Origin: Cellvibrio sp. UBA7661
GTDB lineage: Bacteria; Pseudomonadota; Gammaproteobacteria; Pseudomonadales; Cellvibrionaceae
Length of the DNA: 64,000 nt
Assembly (NCBI GenBank): GCA_002483365.1
Contig: DLHT01000017.1
Location: forward strand, 221,270-285,269
Direction of reading: 5' to 3'
Shown here: positions 44,155-52,652 of the stretch, in pieces
How positions within the stretch are numbered: position 1 is the first letter of the stretch
Layout: every line of letters begins with the position of its first letter
Made by a program: the position numbers and the translations under genes
The notes under the pieces: generated by a model
Told to the model about the DNA's origin: nothing
Database searches by the model: none
The model's input: the letters and a program-made list of their open reading frames with translations, nothing else

Positions 44155-45429
44155 ATGGAAGGTACTTACAACTGGATGCTGGTTTTTGCGTCTTATTGCG
44201 TTGCGGTGATTGCCTCCTACACGGCTATTTACTTCGGCACCCGCGTATTCTCGTTAAGCGGTCGGTCGCGCCGATTTTGGCTGGCGGCGGGTGCATTGAG
44301 TCTGGGGAGTGGTATCTGGTCGATGCACTTTGTAGGGATGAGCGCCTACACCATGCCTGTGCATATGCACATGAGCTTCAATGCCAGCCTGACATTGCTT
44401 TCCTGGATTCCTGCCGTCTTTGCATCAGCCTTGGCGCTGTATGTCATCACCTTGCCAACCGTTTCTGTCAAAACGATTTCTGCCAGCGCATTCATTATGG
44501 GCGCTGGTATTTTTGCAATGCACTACGGTGGCATGTACGCGATGCAGATGCATCCGGGTATTGAGTACGACACTCTTTTAGTCATTTTGTCGGGCGTTAT
44601 TGCGGTAGTGGCATCGGGTGCGGCCTTGGTGATTTGTCGCAATGTGCGCGATGTGCCGCCGCAATATGCGCTGGCGATCAAAGTGGCAGCGGCTTTGGTG
44701 ATGGGCGCGGCGATTTGCGGTATGCACTACACCGGAATGGCAGCTGCCAACTACCCCATGGATGCGCAGAGTAACCCTGACAATTTATTGCGCGGCGATT
44801 GGATGGGTATTCCCACCGCTGTTGCAGCAAGTATTCTGCTGTTGCTGGCACTTTATTCTGCGTATACCGATTTTCGCGCAATAGAGCGGGCACGCCAGGC
44901 TGAAAAAGAGCGCAATGAATCGGCGCGCCAAGCGGCGTTTTATGATTCGTTAACCGGGCTTGCCAACCGCAGTCTATTAGAGGCGCGCGTATTGGAAAAA
45001 CTCACCGTGACCGATACCAATAAAGTGCCGCCTGCATTTATGCTCGCGTATTTTGAACTGGCGGATTACCGCGAAATTTTGCAGGAACAGGGCGATGTTT
45101 ATGCACAAGCCTTGATCAATTATTTTATTGCCGAGCTGCGCGAAAAAACACCTACCGCAGAAGTGATAGCACGCTACAGTGCCAACAGTTTTATGCTGCT
45201 CATTCCATCTTGCGATTCATCGATATTGCAAAAGTTGGTGCAGAAAATGACCGATGCGTTTAAAAGTCCAGCGGCAATCAGCGGTAAGCAGACACTGTGC
45301 AAATGGGGCTTCGGTTTCAGTGAATATCCTAAATCGGGCACCAATAGCCGCAATCTCATCCGGGCAGCACAGCGCATTCGTTTTGTCTCTGTAGATGAAA
45401 GCAAGCAACCCGAATTGCAGTTGGTCTAA
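44155..45429 (+). CDS. MHYT-domain membrane sensor with degenerate GGDEF domain
   Basis: About 424 residues. The N-terminal seven-helix MHYT sensor shows its repeats as MHFVGMSAYTMPVHM, MHYGGMYAMQMHP and MHYTGMAAANYPMD, proposed to bind metal and sense O2, CO or NO. A GGDEF-like domain follows (DSLTGLANRSLLEARV). Its active loop reads RYSANSFML instead of GGDEF, so cyclase activity is unlikely. No EAL domain is attached. The ATG at 44155 with AAGGTGG upstream is preferred over the frame opening at 44026. It sits next to the low-oxygen cyd operon. Confidence 0.85.
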   Translation: MEGTYNWMLVFASYCVAVIASYTAIYFGTRVFSLSGRSRRFWLAAGALSLGSGIWSMHFVGMSAYTMPVHMHMSFNASLTLLSWIPAVFASALALYVITLPTVSVKTISASAFIMGAGIFAMHYGGMYAMQMHPGIEYDTLLVILSGVIAVVASGAALVICRNVRDVPPQYALAIKVAAALVMGAAICGMHYTGMAAANYPMDAQSNPDNLLRGDWMGIPTAVAASILLLLALYSAYTDFRAIERARQAEKERNESARQAAFYDSLTGLANRSLLEARVLEKLTVTDTNKVPPAFMLAYFELADYREILQEQGDVYAQALINYFIAELREKTPTAEVIARYSANSFMLLIPSCDSSILQKLVQKMTDAFKSPAAISGKQTLCKWGFGFSEYPKSGTNSRNLIRAAQRIRFVSVDESKQPELQLV

Positions 45430-45858
45430 CGCGCGAATTTTTGCTTGCTTGATTCGGGTTCGAGTTTTTCATACCAACGTCCCACATGCCACTTTTACAG
45501 AGTGGCACTGAGGGAAAATGGCTTTTAAAAAGGTTAAAGACGAGAAAAAAATCGCATTTTTTTGCCGCAAGTGTTTCTTATAAACCCAAAATATCTATTG
45601 GGTTCACATTTGTAATGCTCACTTCACATTGATCTGCTAGTGGGACGACACTGTTGTCCCATCGCCGTAATATTTTCTCCCGACCACTGCACAAATGCCG
45701 TTGCACTGCTTGATACAGGGCCAATCGGTGTTTGTGTGTCGCAACAGCAGTGAAGCTGGCTCTAATTCAAATGGATGCAGAGTTATCAAACCGTTGCTCC
45801 CGTCTCGCTGTCCGCAGGGCAACCTCTCAATAATAAATTTAACGCAGAGGCACATCAC
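45430..45858. other. Upstream region of the di-heme protein gene
   Basis: About 430 bases without a gene. A hairpin TGCCACT/AGTGGCA lies at 45487-45507, and a 21-base near-perfect palindrome, TGGGACGACA-C-TGTTGTCCCA, at 45641-45661. The latter is a good candidate operator or leader structure for the secreted di-heme protein. The frame of that protein is open from 45775 but conserved features start at 45859. Confidence 0.45.
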
Positions 45859-48651
45859 ATGCGAATACTACCGCTCAATTCCAGAGCTACTTGGTCTAGA
45901 GCAGTTTGGTTATTTGCCGCATTAACCAGCCTGGGTTTATGTGTGCAAACAACAAACGCGCAAACGATCAATATTAATCCGGTCAGTGCGACCGGCAGCA
46001 CCAACTTGCAGCCCGCCAATTTGGCGATCGATAACAACGGCAGTACCCGTTGGGAGTCCAATCACGGTGTTTCACCCAGCTCGCTCACGCTCGATTTAGG
46101 CCAGGCTTACGCGCTTAACCAAGTAGTGATTTTGTGGGAGGCAGCCAATGCTGCGAGCTACGAAATTTTGGGCTCCAATAATAATTCCACCTGGACGCAA
46201 CTCAGTCTGCGCACCGGCGGCACCTTTGGCAACCGCACCGACACAGTGCCGCTTGCCGGAACCTACCGCTACGTGCGCATGAATGCATTAACCCGCAGTG
46301 CCGGTAATAATTGGGGATACTCCATTTTTGAAATGGATGTGTTTGGTTCGCTGCCTGCGTCTTCATCCAGCTCGGCAGCAGGCAACTGCAATTCCGGTTG
46401 TGTTAGCACGCTCAATAGCAGCACTTTGCGCGCAACGGTTACGCAAGCGGATATCGTGGATATTCACTATCGCGTCAACAACGGCGCGCAACAAAATGTG
46501 CGCATGAATCTGGCGAATGGCGTATGGACTTACGATATTCCCGGCCTGAATGCGAGCAGTGTGGTGAGCATCAACTTCACCATTATCCGCAATGGTGTAG
46601 GGCAGGATACGCCTTGGCAAAATTACACTCTGGGTACGCCTGCATCGAGTGTTGCTCCATCCAGTTCATCGCGCAGTTCGGTTGCGCCATCGAGCACGCC
46701 GCCTTCAAGTTCATCGCGCAGCTCAACGCCCGTTACACCGTCCAGCTCGTCTGTCGCGAGCCTTGGCAACATTGTGCCTTTATACAACTCATCGACAGTA
46801 TTGGAAGGTGCGATCCAGTTTGACCGTGGCGACGCCTTGGTAACACGCATTGCTGACCGTGGCCGCGACCGCCATGCGAAGGAAGACCAGTTCCAGGCTT
46901 ACGATCACTTCCTGAGTTTTTATTGGGAGCATCGCACCGCGGAAATTGAAATTGTGGATTACGTAGCCAAAGGTGGTAGCACCGTGCGCATGAACGTAAA
47001 AACCCAATTCAAATTGAACGATACCGAAGCGGAAAACCGCTGGTTCTATCGCGGTGTGGGCACAGTGGCGGAGTATTACGATAACGGCACCATGAACGTG
47101 ATCGATGACTACAACTACTATAAAGAGCGCAGTTATAACGCGCGCGAAGGTCGCAACATCCGTATTGGCGACAAGCTTGAGTTTGAAATGAGCCAGTTCC
47201 TTGATCACACCGTACCTCACGGCCGTTCGGCCTATTACGGTACTACCTACTTATATATCGTCGGTGAAGGTTTGGTGCCTTGGGATATCACAGGCTCATT
47301 CGGCACCTTGGGTGGCCGCAAAGATTCGGTGAAAATTCCAGAGAAAGCCTGGCTGGGCGGTAAAACCACATTGCCATACATGCATTCCAACGAGCCGGAT
47401 AATCACTTCATCCAAATGGCGACCAACCTTGCATCGCAAAATGGCCAGCCATTCGTGTTAGGCCGCCGCGTACACCATGCGTCATTTATCGATGGCTCGC
47501 ACGATGAACATGTTGCCGATAACGGCACTTTCCCTGATACCGTCAGCAAGGCTGGCCCACGCTATGTGCATGATCGCTGCTCTGGTTGCCACGTGCGCAA
47601 CGGCCGTGCTGCGCCTGCGCCAATCGGTCAACCTTTGGAAAAATGGGTATTCAAAGTGGCTGATGCCAACGGCAATCCGCATCCGAATCTTGGCCGCTCG
47701 TTGCAACCCAAGGCGACAGGTGGTGCAGCTGGTGAAGGGCAGGTGTCTATCGCCTTTTGGAGCGAATCCAACGGTTTGCGCAAGCCGAGCTATCAGTTCA
47801 GCGGTGTAGCACCCGCACGCTTCTCTGCACGCGTTGCCCCGCAGTTGGTGGGTATGGGCTTGTTGGAAGCGATCCCTGAAGCAGCGATTCTTGCCAAAGA
47901 AGACATCAACGATGCTAACGGTGACGGCATCTCTGGCCGCGCTAACCGCATCGCCGATCCTGCGACTGGCCAAACCCGTCTCGGCCGTTTTGGCTACAAA
48001 GCAGGAACCGTGAGTGTGAAGCATCAGGTCGCTGCTGCGTTCAATTCCGATATGGGTGTAATGACCAGCTTGTTGCCAAACCCCGATTGCGGATCAGCGC
48101 AAACCGGTTGTGGCGCGAGTGGTTCTGAAATATCAGATACCCATGTGAACAATTTGGTGAAATACATTTCTACCCTCGGTGTTCGTCCACAGCGCAACAT
48201 TAACGATGCGGCCGTGCAGCGCGGTGAAACCCAATTTGCGACCATCGGTTGCGTGGCGTGCCACACACCAAACTACACTACCAGCCAATACCACCCATTG
48301 GGTGAATTGCGCGGCCAAAGTATCAAGCCGTATACCGATATGCTTTTGCACGATATGGGGCCGGACATGGCTGACAATTTAGGTGAAGGTCAGGCGAGCG
48401 GTGCTGAATGGCGTACCGCGCCACTGTGGGGCTTGGGCTTGTCTGCCTGTGTGACCGGCGGCGTTACAAATGCAGCGCAAGGCGCACAAGTGTGTACTCC
48501 GGTTCACAGCTACCTGCACGATGGCCGCGCACGCACCATCGAAGAAGCGATCCTGTGGCATGGTGGTGAAGGTCAGGCATCTAAAAATGCTTACCAGGCA
48601 TTGTCGTCATCACAAAAACAAGATGTGTTGCGTTTCCTTGAATCGCTGTAA
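45859..48651 (+). CDS. Secreted modular di-heme oxidoreductase (DUF1111) with carbohydrate-binding-like domains
   Basis: About 930 residues. A signal peptide (ending near TTNA) is followed by an F5/8 type C (CBM32-like) domain (about 35-165), a short Ser-rich linker, a small beta domain (about 185-265), a long Ser/Pro linker (SSSRSSTPVTPSSSS, about 268-305) and a DUF1111 di-heme domain. Two c-type heme motifs are visible, CSGCH (near 574) and CVACH (near 798). The domain also has a calcium-like NDANGDGISGRAN loop. The architecture suggests an extracellular or periplasmic redox protein held on polysaccharide. ATG 45859 has CAGAGG upstream. Confidence 0.85.
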   Translation: MRILPLNSRATWSRAVWLFAALTSLGLCVQTTNAQTININPVSATGSTNLQPANLAIDNNGSTRWESNHGVSPSSLTLDLGQAYALNQVVILWEAANAASYEILGSNNNSTWTQLSLRTGGTFGNRTDTVPLAGTYRYVRMNALTRSAGNNWGYSIFEMDVFGSLPASSSSSAAGNCNSGCVSTLNSSTLRATVTQADIVDIHYRVNNGAQQNVRMNLANGVWTYDIPGLNASSVVSINFTIIRNGVGQDTPWQNYTLGTPASSVAPSSSSRSSVAPSSTPPSSSSRSSTPVTPSSSSVASLGNIVPLYNSSTVLEGAIQFDRGDALVTRIADRGRDRHAKEDQFQAYDHFLSFYWEHRTAEIEIVDYVAKGGSTVRMNVKTQFKLNDTEAENRWFYRGVGTVAEYYDNGTMNVIDDYNYYKERSYNAREGRNIRIGDKLEFEMSQFLDHTVPHGRSAYYGTTYLYIVGEGLVPWDITGSFGTLGGRKDSVKIPEKAWLGGKTTLPYMHSNEPDNHFIQMATNLASQNGQPFVLGRRVHHASFIDGSHDEHVADNGTFPDTVSKAGPRYVHDRCSGCHVRNGRAAPAPIGQPLEKWVFKVADANGNPHPNLGRSLQPKATGGAAGEGQVSIAFWSESNGLRKPSYQFSGVAPARFSARVAPQLVGMGLLEAIPEAAILAKEDINDANGDGISGRANRIADPATGQTRLGRFGYKAGTVSVKHQVAAAFNSDMGVMTSLLPNPDCGSAQTGCGASGSEISDTHVNNLVKYISTLGVRPQRNINDAAVQRGETQFATIGCVACHTPNYTTSQYHPLGELRGQSIKPYTDMLLHDMGPDMADNLGEGQASGAEWRTAPLWGLGLSACVTGGVTNAAQGAQVCTPVHSYLHDGRARTIEEAILWHGGEGQASKNAYQALSSSQKQDVLRFLESL

Positions 48652-48707
48652 TAAAAAAGATCGCTGTAATAAAAAAGATCGCTTTAATAAAAAACGATCG
48701 CTTTAAT
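48643..48707 (+). repeat. Tandem repeat of the gene's 3' end
   Basis: An 18-base unit (TCGCTGTAATAAAAAAGA) containing the final Ser-Leu codons and the stop of the di-heme protein is repeated: 48643-48660, 48661-48678, a variant 48679-48697, and a partial copy from 48698. Each copy carries a stop codon. Confidence 0.85.
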
Positions 48708-48755
48708 CATTATCTCTCTGGCAACTAGCCCAACTAGTTGACGGGTGTTCTCCTT

Positions 48756-48784
48756 GCCCCGGTTAATCACCGGGGCTTTTTTTT
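48756..48784 (+). terminator. Rho-independent terminator after the di-heme gene
   Basis: The stem GCCCCGGT / ACCGGGGC with loop TAATC is followed by an uninterrupted run of Ts. Confidence 0.95.
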
Positions 48785-48874
48785 GTCATTTTTTTTGCAC
48801 GTGATTTTCTACTGACAACATTTGGTGAGTGACAAGACTAGGCTAGGAATTCCATCAACCAAAAGGAAAAATGT

Positions 48875-49294
48875 ATGAGCACACAAAACCCCAGCATCAT
48901 GTCCCACGTATCCATTGGTACTAATGATTTTGAAAAAGCCCGCGCGTTTTACCAACAGGTTTTGGCTGCGTTGGATATTCATATCCTAATGGATTTCCCC
49001 GGTGCCACTGCATTTGGCCGCTACTATCCGGAGTTTTGGGTACAAACACCTATCGATGGAAAACCTGCAGCAGTAGGTAACGGTACTCACTTCGCCTTTG
49101 TTGCAGAAAACAAACAACAAGTGCACACGTTTTACGATGCCGCAATAGCTGCTGGCGCAATCTGCGATGGCCCACCCGGCCCGCGCCCACTGTATAGCGA
49201 TGCGTATTATGGTTGTTTTGTGCGTGATCTGGATGGCCACAAAATTGAAGCAACGTTTTGGGATGAATCGCTCGCGCCGGCGGCTGCGCATTAA
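48875..49294 (+). CDS. VOC (glyoxalase/dioxygenase) superfamily protein
   Basis: 139 residues with one vicinal-oxygen-chelate unit: the first half HVSIGTNDFEKARAFYQQVL and the second half ending YYGCFVRDLDGHKIEATFWD, with the metal-type Glu and His positions seen in this fold. The substrate is not predictable; members act in detoxification or as resistance proteins. AAAAGGA precedes the start. It is monocistronic, following a terminator, and runs convergently into the sigma factor gene. Confidence 0.82.
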   Translation: MSTQNPSIMSHVSIGTNDFEKARAFYQQVLAALDIHILMDFPGATAFGRYYPEFWVQTPIDGKPAAVGNGTHFAFVAENKQQVHTFYDAAIAAGAICDGPPGPRPLYSDAYYGCFVRDLDGHKIEATFWDESLAPAAAH

Positions 49295-49370
49295 CAGCTG
49301 TGCTATTTAATTAATATTTACGTTATTTCATTAACATTTGTGTTACTTAATTAATATCTGCGCTGCTCAA
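49291..49370. repeat. Four degenerate 20-base tandem repeats between convergent genes
   Basis: Units at 49291-49310, 49311-49330, 49331-49350 and 49351-49370 share the pattern TTAA-YAT-TGYGYTA-TTAA without gaps. The first holds the stop codon of the VOC gene; the last two encode the C-terminus and stop of the sigma factor. The repeats fill the whole space between the genes. Confidence 0.7.
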
Positions 49371-49871
49371 TAAATATTCCCGCATTAATGTCCTTGCACG
49401 GCGCAAGCGGCTTTTGATGGCGGGAATATTTTCATTTAATCGCGCTGCAATTTCCGCGATGCTGAGCTCTTCAAAATCGCGCAATAAAATGATTTCCAAA
49501 TAGTGTGGCGGGAGCGATTCCAGCGCGGTAATTAATTCAGTTTTTAAACTGTGCGTGGGGGTGCGTTCAATAAATTCACTCCACTCGGCATCGGTTAAAT
49601 GTACATTGATATTAAAGGCGCGGAATAAATAGTGGCATTGTCTTTTTAAAATCGTCACTAACCACGCGAGCCATGAATGCAATTGGCGCAGGCTGCGAAT
49701 GTTGCGCGTTGCAATCAACAACGTCTCCTGAATTGCATCTTCTGCGTGGCTGGCGTGGCAATGTTTTTGTGCGTAGCGGCGTAAATCCGGATAGCTGTTG
49801 CTAATCAATTGCTCCAGCGCAAACGGATCGCCCGTTTGCGCTGCGCTAATTAATGATGCCGGTGCTTTCAT
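49347..49871 (-). CDS. ECF-type RNA polymerase sigma factor
   Basis: 174 residues with sigma region 2 (LRRYAQKHCHASHAEDAIQE, with the core-binding and -10 helix) and region 4 (ESLPPHYLEIILLRDFEEL, SIAEIAARLNENIPAIKSRL helix-turn-helix). No anti-sigma gene is adjacent. It overlaps the upstream peroxiredoxin-like gene by 4 bases, so the two are translationally coupled and may share an oxidative stress signal. Confidence 0.87.
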   Translation of the reverse strand: MKAPASLISAAQTGDPFALEQLISNSYPDLRRYAQKHCHASHAEDAIQETLLIATRNIRSLRQLHSWLAWLVTILKRQCHYLFRAFNINVHLTDAEWSEFIERTPTHSLKTELITALESLPPHYLEIILLRDFEELSIAEIAARLNENIPAIKSRLRRARTLMREYLLSSADIN

Positions 49872-50425
49872 GCAACTTCATTCTCTGTACGGACGAGCGT
49901 TAATAATTCGTCAACCGACCATTGGTCATTCGCGTGTTTACCGTAATGCGCAGCGACTATCTTGCCATCGCTGCGGATCAGGAAATCGGCAGGCAAACCA
50001 AGGCTGGTTTCATCATCGCGTGGTACTTGTACGCCAAATTGCATCGCCCCTCGCAATGCAGGCAACCACACGGCCGGGTTCAATACTGCCATCACCGATT
50101 GGTCTACGCCAAATTCAGCATATAAAGACCTGTGCGGGTCAGCAATCAATGTAAATGGGCAATCAGGCATATCATTCAGAATCCGTTCGCGGGTTGAATT
50201 GAAAATAATCATTTCCTGTATGTCTGCATCGCGTATTTCGTTTTGTCGGGCGATGAAACTGTGCAGATGTAAATTGCACACCGCGCAACCGGAATAACGC
50301 CGGAATTGCAGATGTGTCCAGCCGTTAGCGGCGGGGATACTGACTTCTCGCCCATTGGCATCTTGCCAGTGGCCTGCGGGAATTAAGTCGTCTTTGTTTA
50401 AGGTGTTTGTGATTCGTTTGGTCAT
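49868..50425 (-). CDS. Peroxiredoxin-like (AhpC/TSA-type) protein
   Basis: 185 residues with a thioredoxin fold of the peroxiredoxin-like family. The presumed redox site is RRYSGCAVCNLHLHSF with two cysteines, CxxC-like, rather than the PxxxTxxC of typical peroxiredoxins. The later blocks FTLIADPHRSLYAEFGV and LPADFLIRSDGKIVAAHYG are typical of AhpC/TSA relatives. It is the first gene of a two-gene unit with the sigma factor. Activity on peroxide is likely but not proven. Confidence 0.82.
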   Translation of the reverse strand: MTKRITNTLNKDDLIPAGHWQDANGREVSIPAANGWTHLQFRRYSGCAVCNLHLHSFIARQNEIRDADIQEMIIFNSTRERILNDMPDCPFTLIADPHRSLYAEFGVDQSVMAVLNPAVWLPALRGAMQFGVQVPRDDETSLGLPADFLIRSDGKIVAAHYGKHANDQWSVDELLTLVRTENEVA

Positions 50426-50597
50426 GGTGTTTTCCTGTAATGCTTACCGTAGAGCGAATTCACCCTTGCGGGTTCTACATCCCTAGTGGGGCTGGCATGT
50501 TAAAAGGATTCGCGCTGCGTCAATTATTTTTCATTCGCGTATAATGCGCCCCATTTTCGCTAATCCCTATTATTTGACTGCTACAAAAGGCCATTCC

Positions 50598-52106
50598 ATG
50601 TCTGAAGTCCGCACCCGTATTGCCCCATCGCCCACCGGCGACCCCCACGTAGGCACCGCTTATATCGCCTTGTTCAACTTGTGTTTTGCCCGTCAACACG
50701 GCGGCAAATTCCTGTTGCGCATTGAAGATACCGACCAAACCCGCAGCACCCCTGAATCCGAACAGGCGATTCTGGATAGCTTGCGCTGGTTAGGTTTGGA
50801 ATGGGACGAAGGCCCGGATGTAGGCGGCCCACACGGCCCTTATCGCCAAAGCGAGCGCATGGATATTTACGGCAAATACGCCATGGAGTTGGTCGAAAAA
50901 GGCCACGCGTTTTATTGCTTCGCCACGGCCGAAGAGCTGGACGACATGCGCCGCGAACAACAAGCGCGCGGCGAAACGCCCAAGTACGATGGTCGCGGTT
51001 TGAAGCTGTCGCAGGAAGAGGTGGCGCGCCGCCTGGAAGCGGGTGAACCCTATGTTATCCGTATGAAAATCCCGGAAGAGGGTGTGTGTGTTATCAACGA
51101 CATGCTGCGCGGCAATATTGAAATTGAATGGTCGCAAGTGGATATGCAAGTGCTGCTCAAAGCCGACGGAATGCCTACCTATCACCTCGCCAACGTGGTG
51201 GACGATCACCTGATGCAAATCACCCACGTGATTCGCGGCGAAGAGTGGATCAACTCCGCGCCCAAGCATTTGAAACTCTACGAATACTTCGGCTGGCAAG
51301 CGCCAGTGCTGTGCCACTTGCCGCTGCTGCGCAACCCGGATAAATCCAAACTCAGCAAACGCAAAAACCCCACCAGCATCCTCTATTACAAGCGCATGGG
51401 TTATCTGCCCGAAGCCATGCTCAACTACCTCGGCCGCATGGGCTGGTCAATGCCGGACGAGCGCGAGAAATTCACCCTCGCCGAAATGCAGGAACACTTC
51501 GACCTGCTGCGCGTGTCATTAGGTGGCCCGATTTTCGATGTGGAAAAACTCAGCTGGTTAAACAGCCTGTGGATTCGCGAAAACTTCACTTTGGAACAAC
51601 TCGCACAGCGCCTGCACGACTGGGCACTGAATAAAGACATGCTGTTACAAGCGCTGCCTTACGCTCAATCACGCATGACCACCCTGAGCGACTTTGCACC
51701 GCTTGCCGGTTTCCTCGTGAGCGGCATGATGCCAGTGACTGAAGCGAGTTTTGCAGGCAATAAGCTTGATGTAGAAAAACAAAAAGAATATCTGCAATTT
51801 GCGCTCTGGCGTTTGGAAGCCTTACGCACCTGGGATCGCGATACCTTGTTTGCTGAATTGAAACTTCTGGCCGATCAAATGGGCCTGAAAATCAAAGACG
51901 CCATCGCCCCCGTGTTTGTCGCCATCGCTGGCTCCACTGCATCTTTCCCGGTAGTGGATTCCATGCAAATCATCGGCCCCGACATGAGCCGCGCACGTAT
52001 CCGCCACGCGATCAATGCACTCGGTGGCTTTGGCAAAAACAAACAGAAAGACCTGGAAAAAGTCTTCGATAAATTAGGCACAACCCCTGAACAACCCACT
52101 GCCTAA
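50598..52106 (+). CDS. gltX: Glutamate-tRNA ligase
   Basis: GluRS charges tRNA-Glu. The start MSEVRTRIAPSPTGDPHVGT holds the HIGH-type motif, and SKLSKRKNPTS is the KMSKS-type loop. The rest follows the family to residue 502. The frame is open from 50544, but the ATG at 50598 matches the conserved N-terminus. A TATAAT at 50540-50545 is a likely -10 box. Confidence 0.96.
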   Translation: MSEVRTRIAPSPTGDPHVGTAYIALFNLCFARQHGGKFLLRIEDTDQTRSTPESEQAILDSLRWLGLEWDEGPDVGGPHGPYRQSERMDIYGKYAMELVEKGHAFYCFATAEELDDMRREQQARGETPKYDGRGLKLSQEEVARRLEAGEPYVIRMKIPEEGVCVINDMLRGNIEIEWSQVDMQVLLKADGMPTYHLANVVDDHLMQITHVIRGEEWINSAPKHLKLYEYFGWQAPVLCHLPLLRNPDKSKLSKRKNPTSILYYKRMGYLPEAMLNYLGRMGWSMPDEREKFTLAEMQEHFDLLRVSLGGPIFDVEKLSWLNSLWIRENFTLEQLAQRLHDWALNKDMLLQALPYAQSRMTTLSDFAPLAGFLVSGMMPVTEASFAGNKLDVEKQKEYLQFALWRLEALRTWDRDTLFAELKLLADQMGLKIKDAIAPVFVAIAGSTASFPVVDSMQIIGPDMSRARIRHAINALGGFGKNKQKDLEKVFDKLGTTPEQPTA

Positions 52107-52113
52107 TACCCAC

Positions 52114-52141
52114 TGGCCTCAACACAGCCGTGCTGAGGCCA
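52114..52141 (+). terminator. Hairpin downstream of gltX
   Basis: TGGCCTCA and TGAGGCCA form a perfect 8-bp stem with a 12-base loop just after the gltX stop. No T-run follows, so termination strength is uncertain. Confidence 0.5.
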
Positions 52142-52216
52142 GCAAATACGGCATTGTTGTTAAGTAACTGGTTGATTTACAAACAAAATCAGCGCAGAGG
52201 GCGGAGTAAAAATTGC

Positions 52217-52245
52217 TTGACACTCCCCCAATCGCTGCATAGAAT
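52217..52245 (+). promoter_or_regulatory. Sigma70 promoter of tRNA-Ala
   Basis: TTGACA (52217-52222) and TAGAAT (52240-52245) are separated by exactly 17 bases, ending 27 bases before the tRNA. This is a near-consensus housekeeping promoter. Confidence 0.85.
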
Positions 52246-52272
52246 GCGCGCCACTTACGACACAGTCGTATT

Positions 52273-52348
52273 GGGGCTATAGCTCAGCTGGGAGAGCGCA
52301 ACACTGGCAGTGTTGAGGTCAGCGGTTCGATCCCGCTTAGCTCCACCA
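52273..52348 (+). tRNA. tRNA-Ala (anticodon GGC), integration target
   Basis: 76 bases with encoded CCA; acceptor GGGGCTA pairs with TAGCTCC (one G-T pair), D loop AGCTGGGAG, anticodon loop CTGGCAG (GGC), T loop GTTCGAT. The 3' part from the anticodon loop on is duplicated at 62760, which marks it as the attachment site of the island. Confidence 0.97.
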
Positions 52349-52352
52349 AATT
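52304..52352 (+). repeat. attL: left 49-bp direct repeat
   Basis: From the anticodon loop to four bases past CCA, this stretch is identical to 62760-62808. It restores the complete tRNA at the left end, as is usual for tyrosine-integrase islands. Confidence 0.95.
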
Positions 52353-52373
52353 TACGTTGAAAATCAACGACTT

Positions 52374-52402
52374 AAAAAGCCCGCTTAATAGCGGGCTTTT
52401 TC
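52374..52402 (+). terminator. Terminator after tRNA-Ala
   Basis: AAAAAGCCCGCT and AGCGGGCTTTTT pair around TAAT and end in a T-run. It lies inside the element's left end. Confidence 0.93.
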
Positions 52403-52652
52403 GTTTCTGCAATTTAAGTCCATATTAAGTCCAATTATTCTGCTTAGATTTAATTGCTACTCTGCACTCTCGTGTCTACTTTCCGCGAGGTGCGCCCATT
52501 TCAGGTAAACCACCGAAATGAGCCTAGACATTCTTGTGCGACATAACTTGAACAACCGTTATAAAAGTGCTATCAGTCTCGTCGTCATAAATCCAAAATA
52601 TGTTCTAATCGACTCATGGTTGACTAAATATCAATAATTAGCTGGTCAAGTT
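52403..52652. other. Left end of the element with integrase-arm repeats
   Basis: No gene. Two direct copies of TTAAGTCC lie at 52414-52421 and 52425-52432, 11 bases apart. The same pair with the same spacing recurs next to the integrase gene and just beyond the right att site. They are likely arm-type binding sites. The rest should hold the promoter for the McrB-like gene. Confidence 0.6.
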
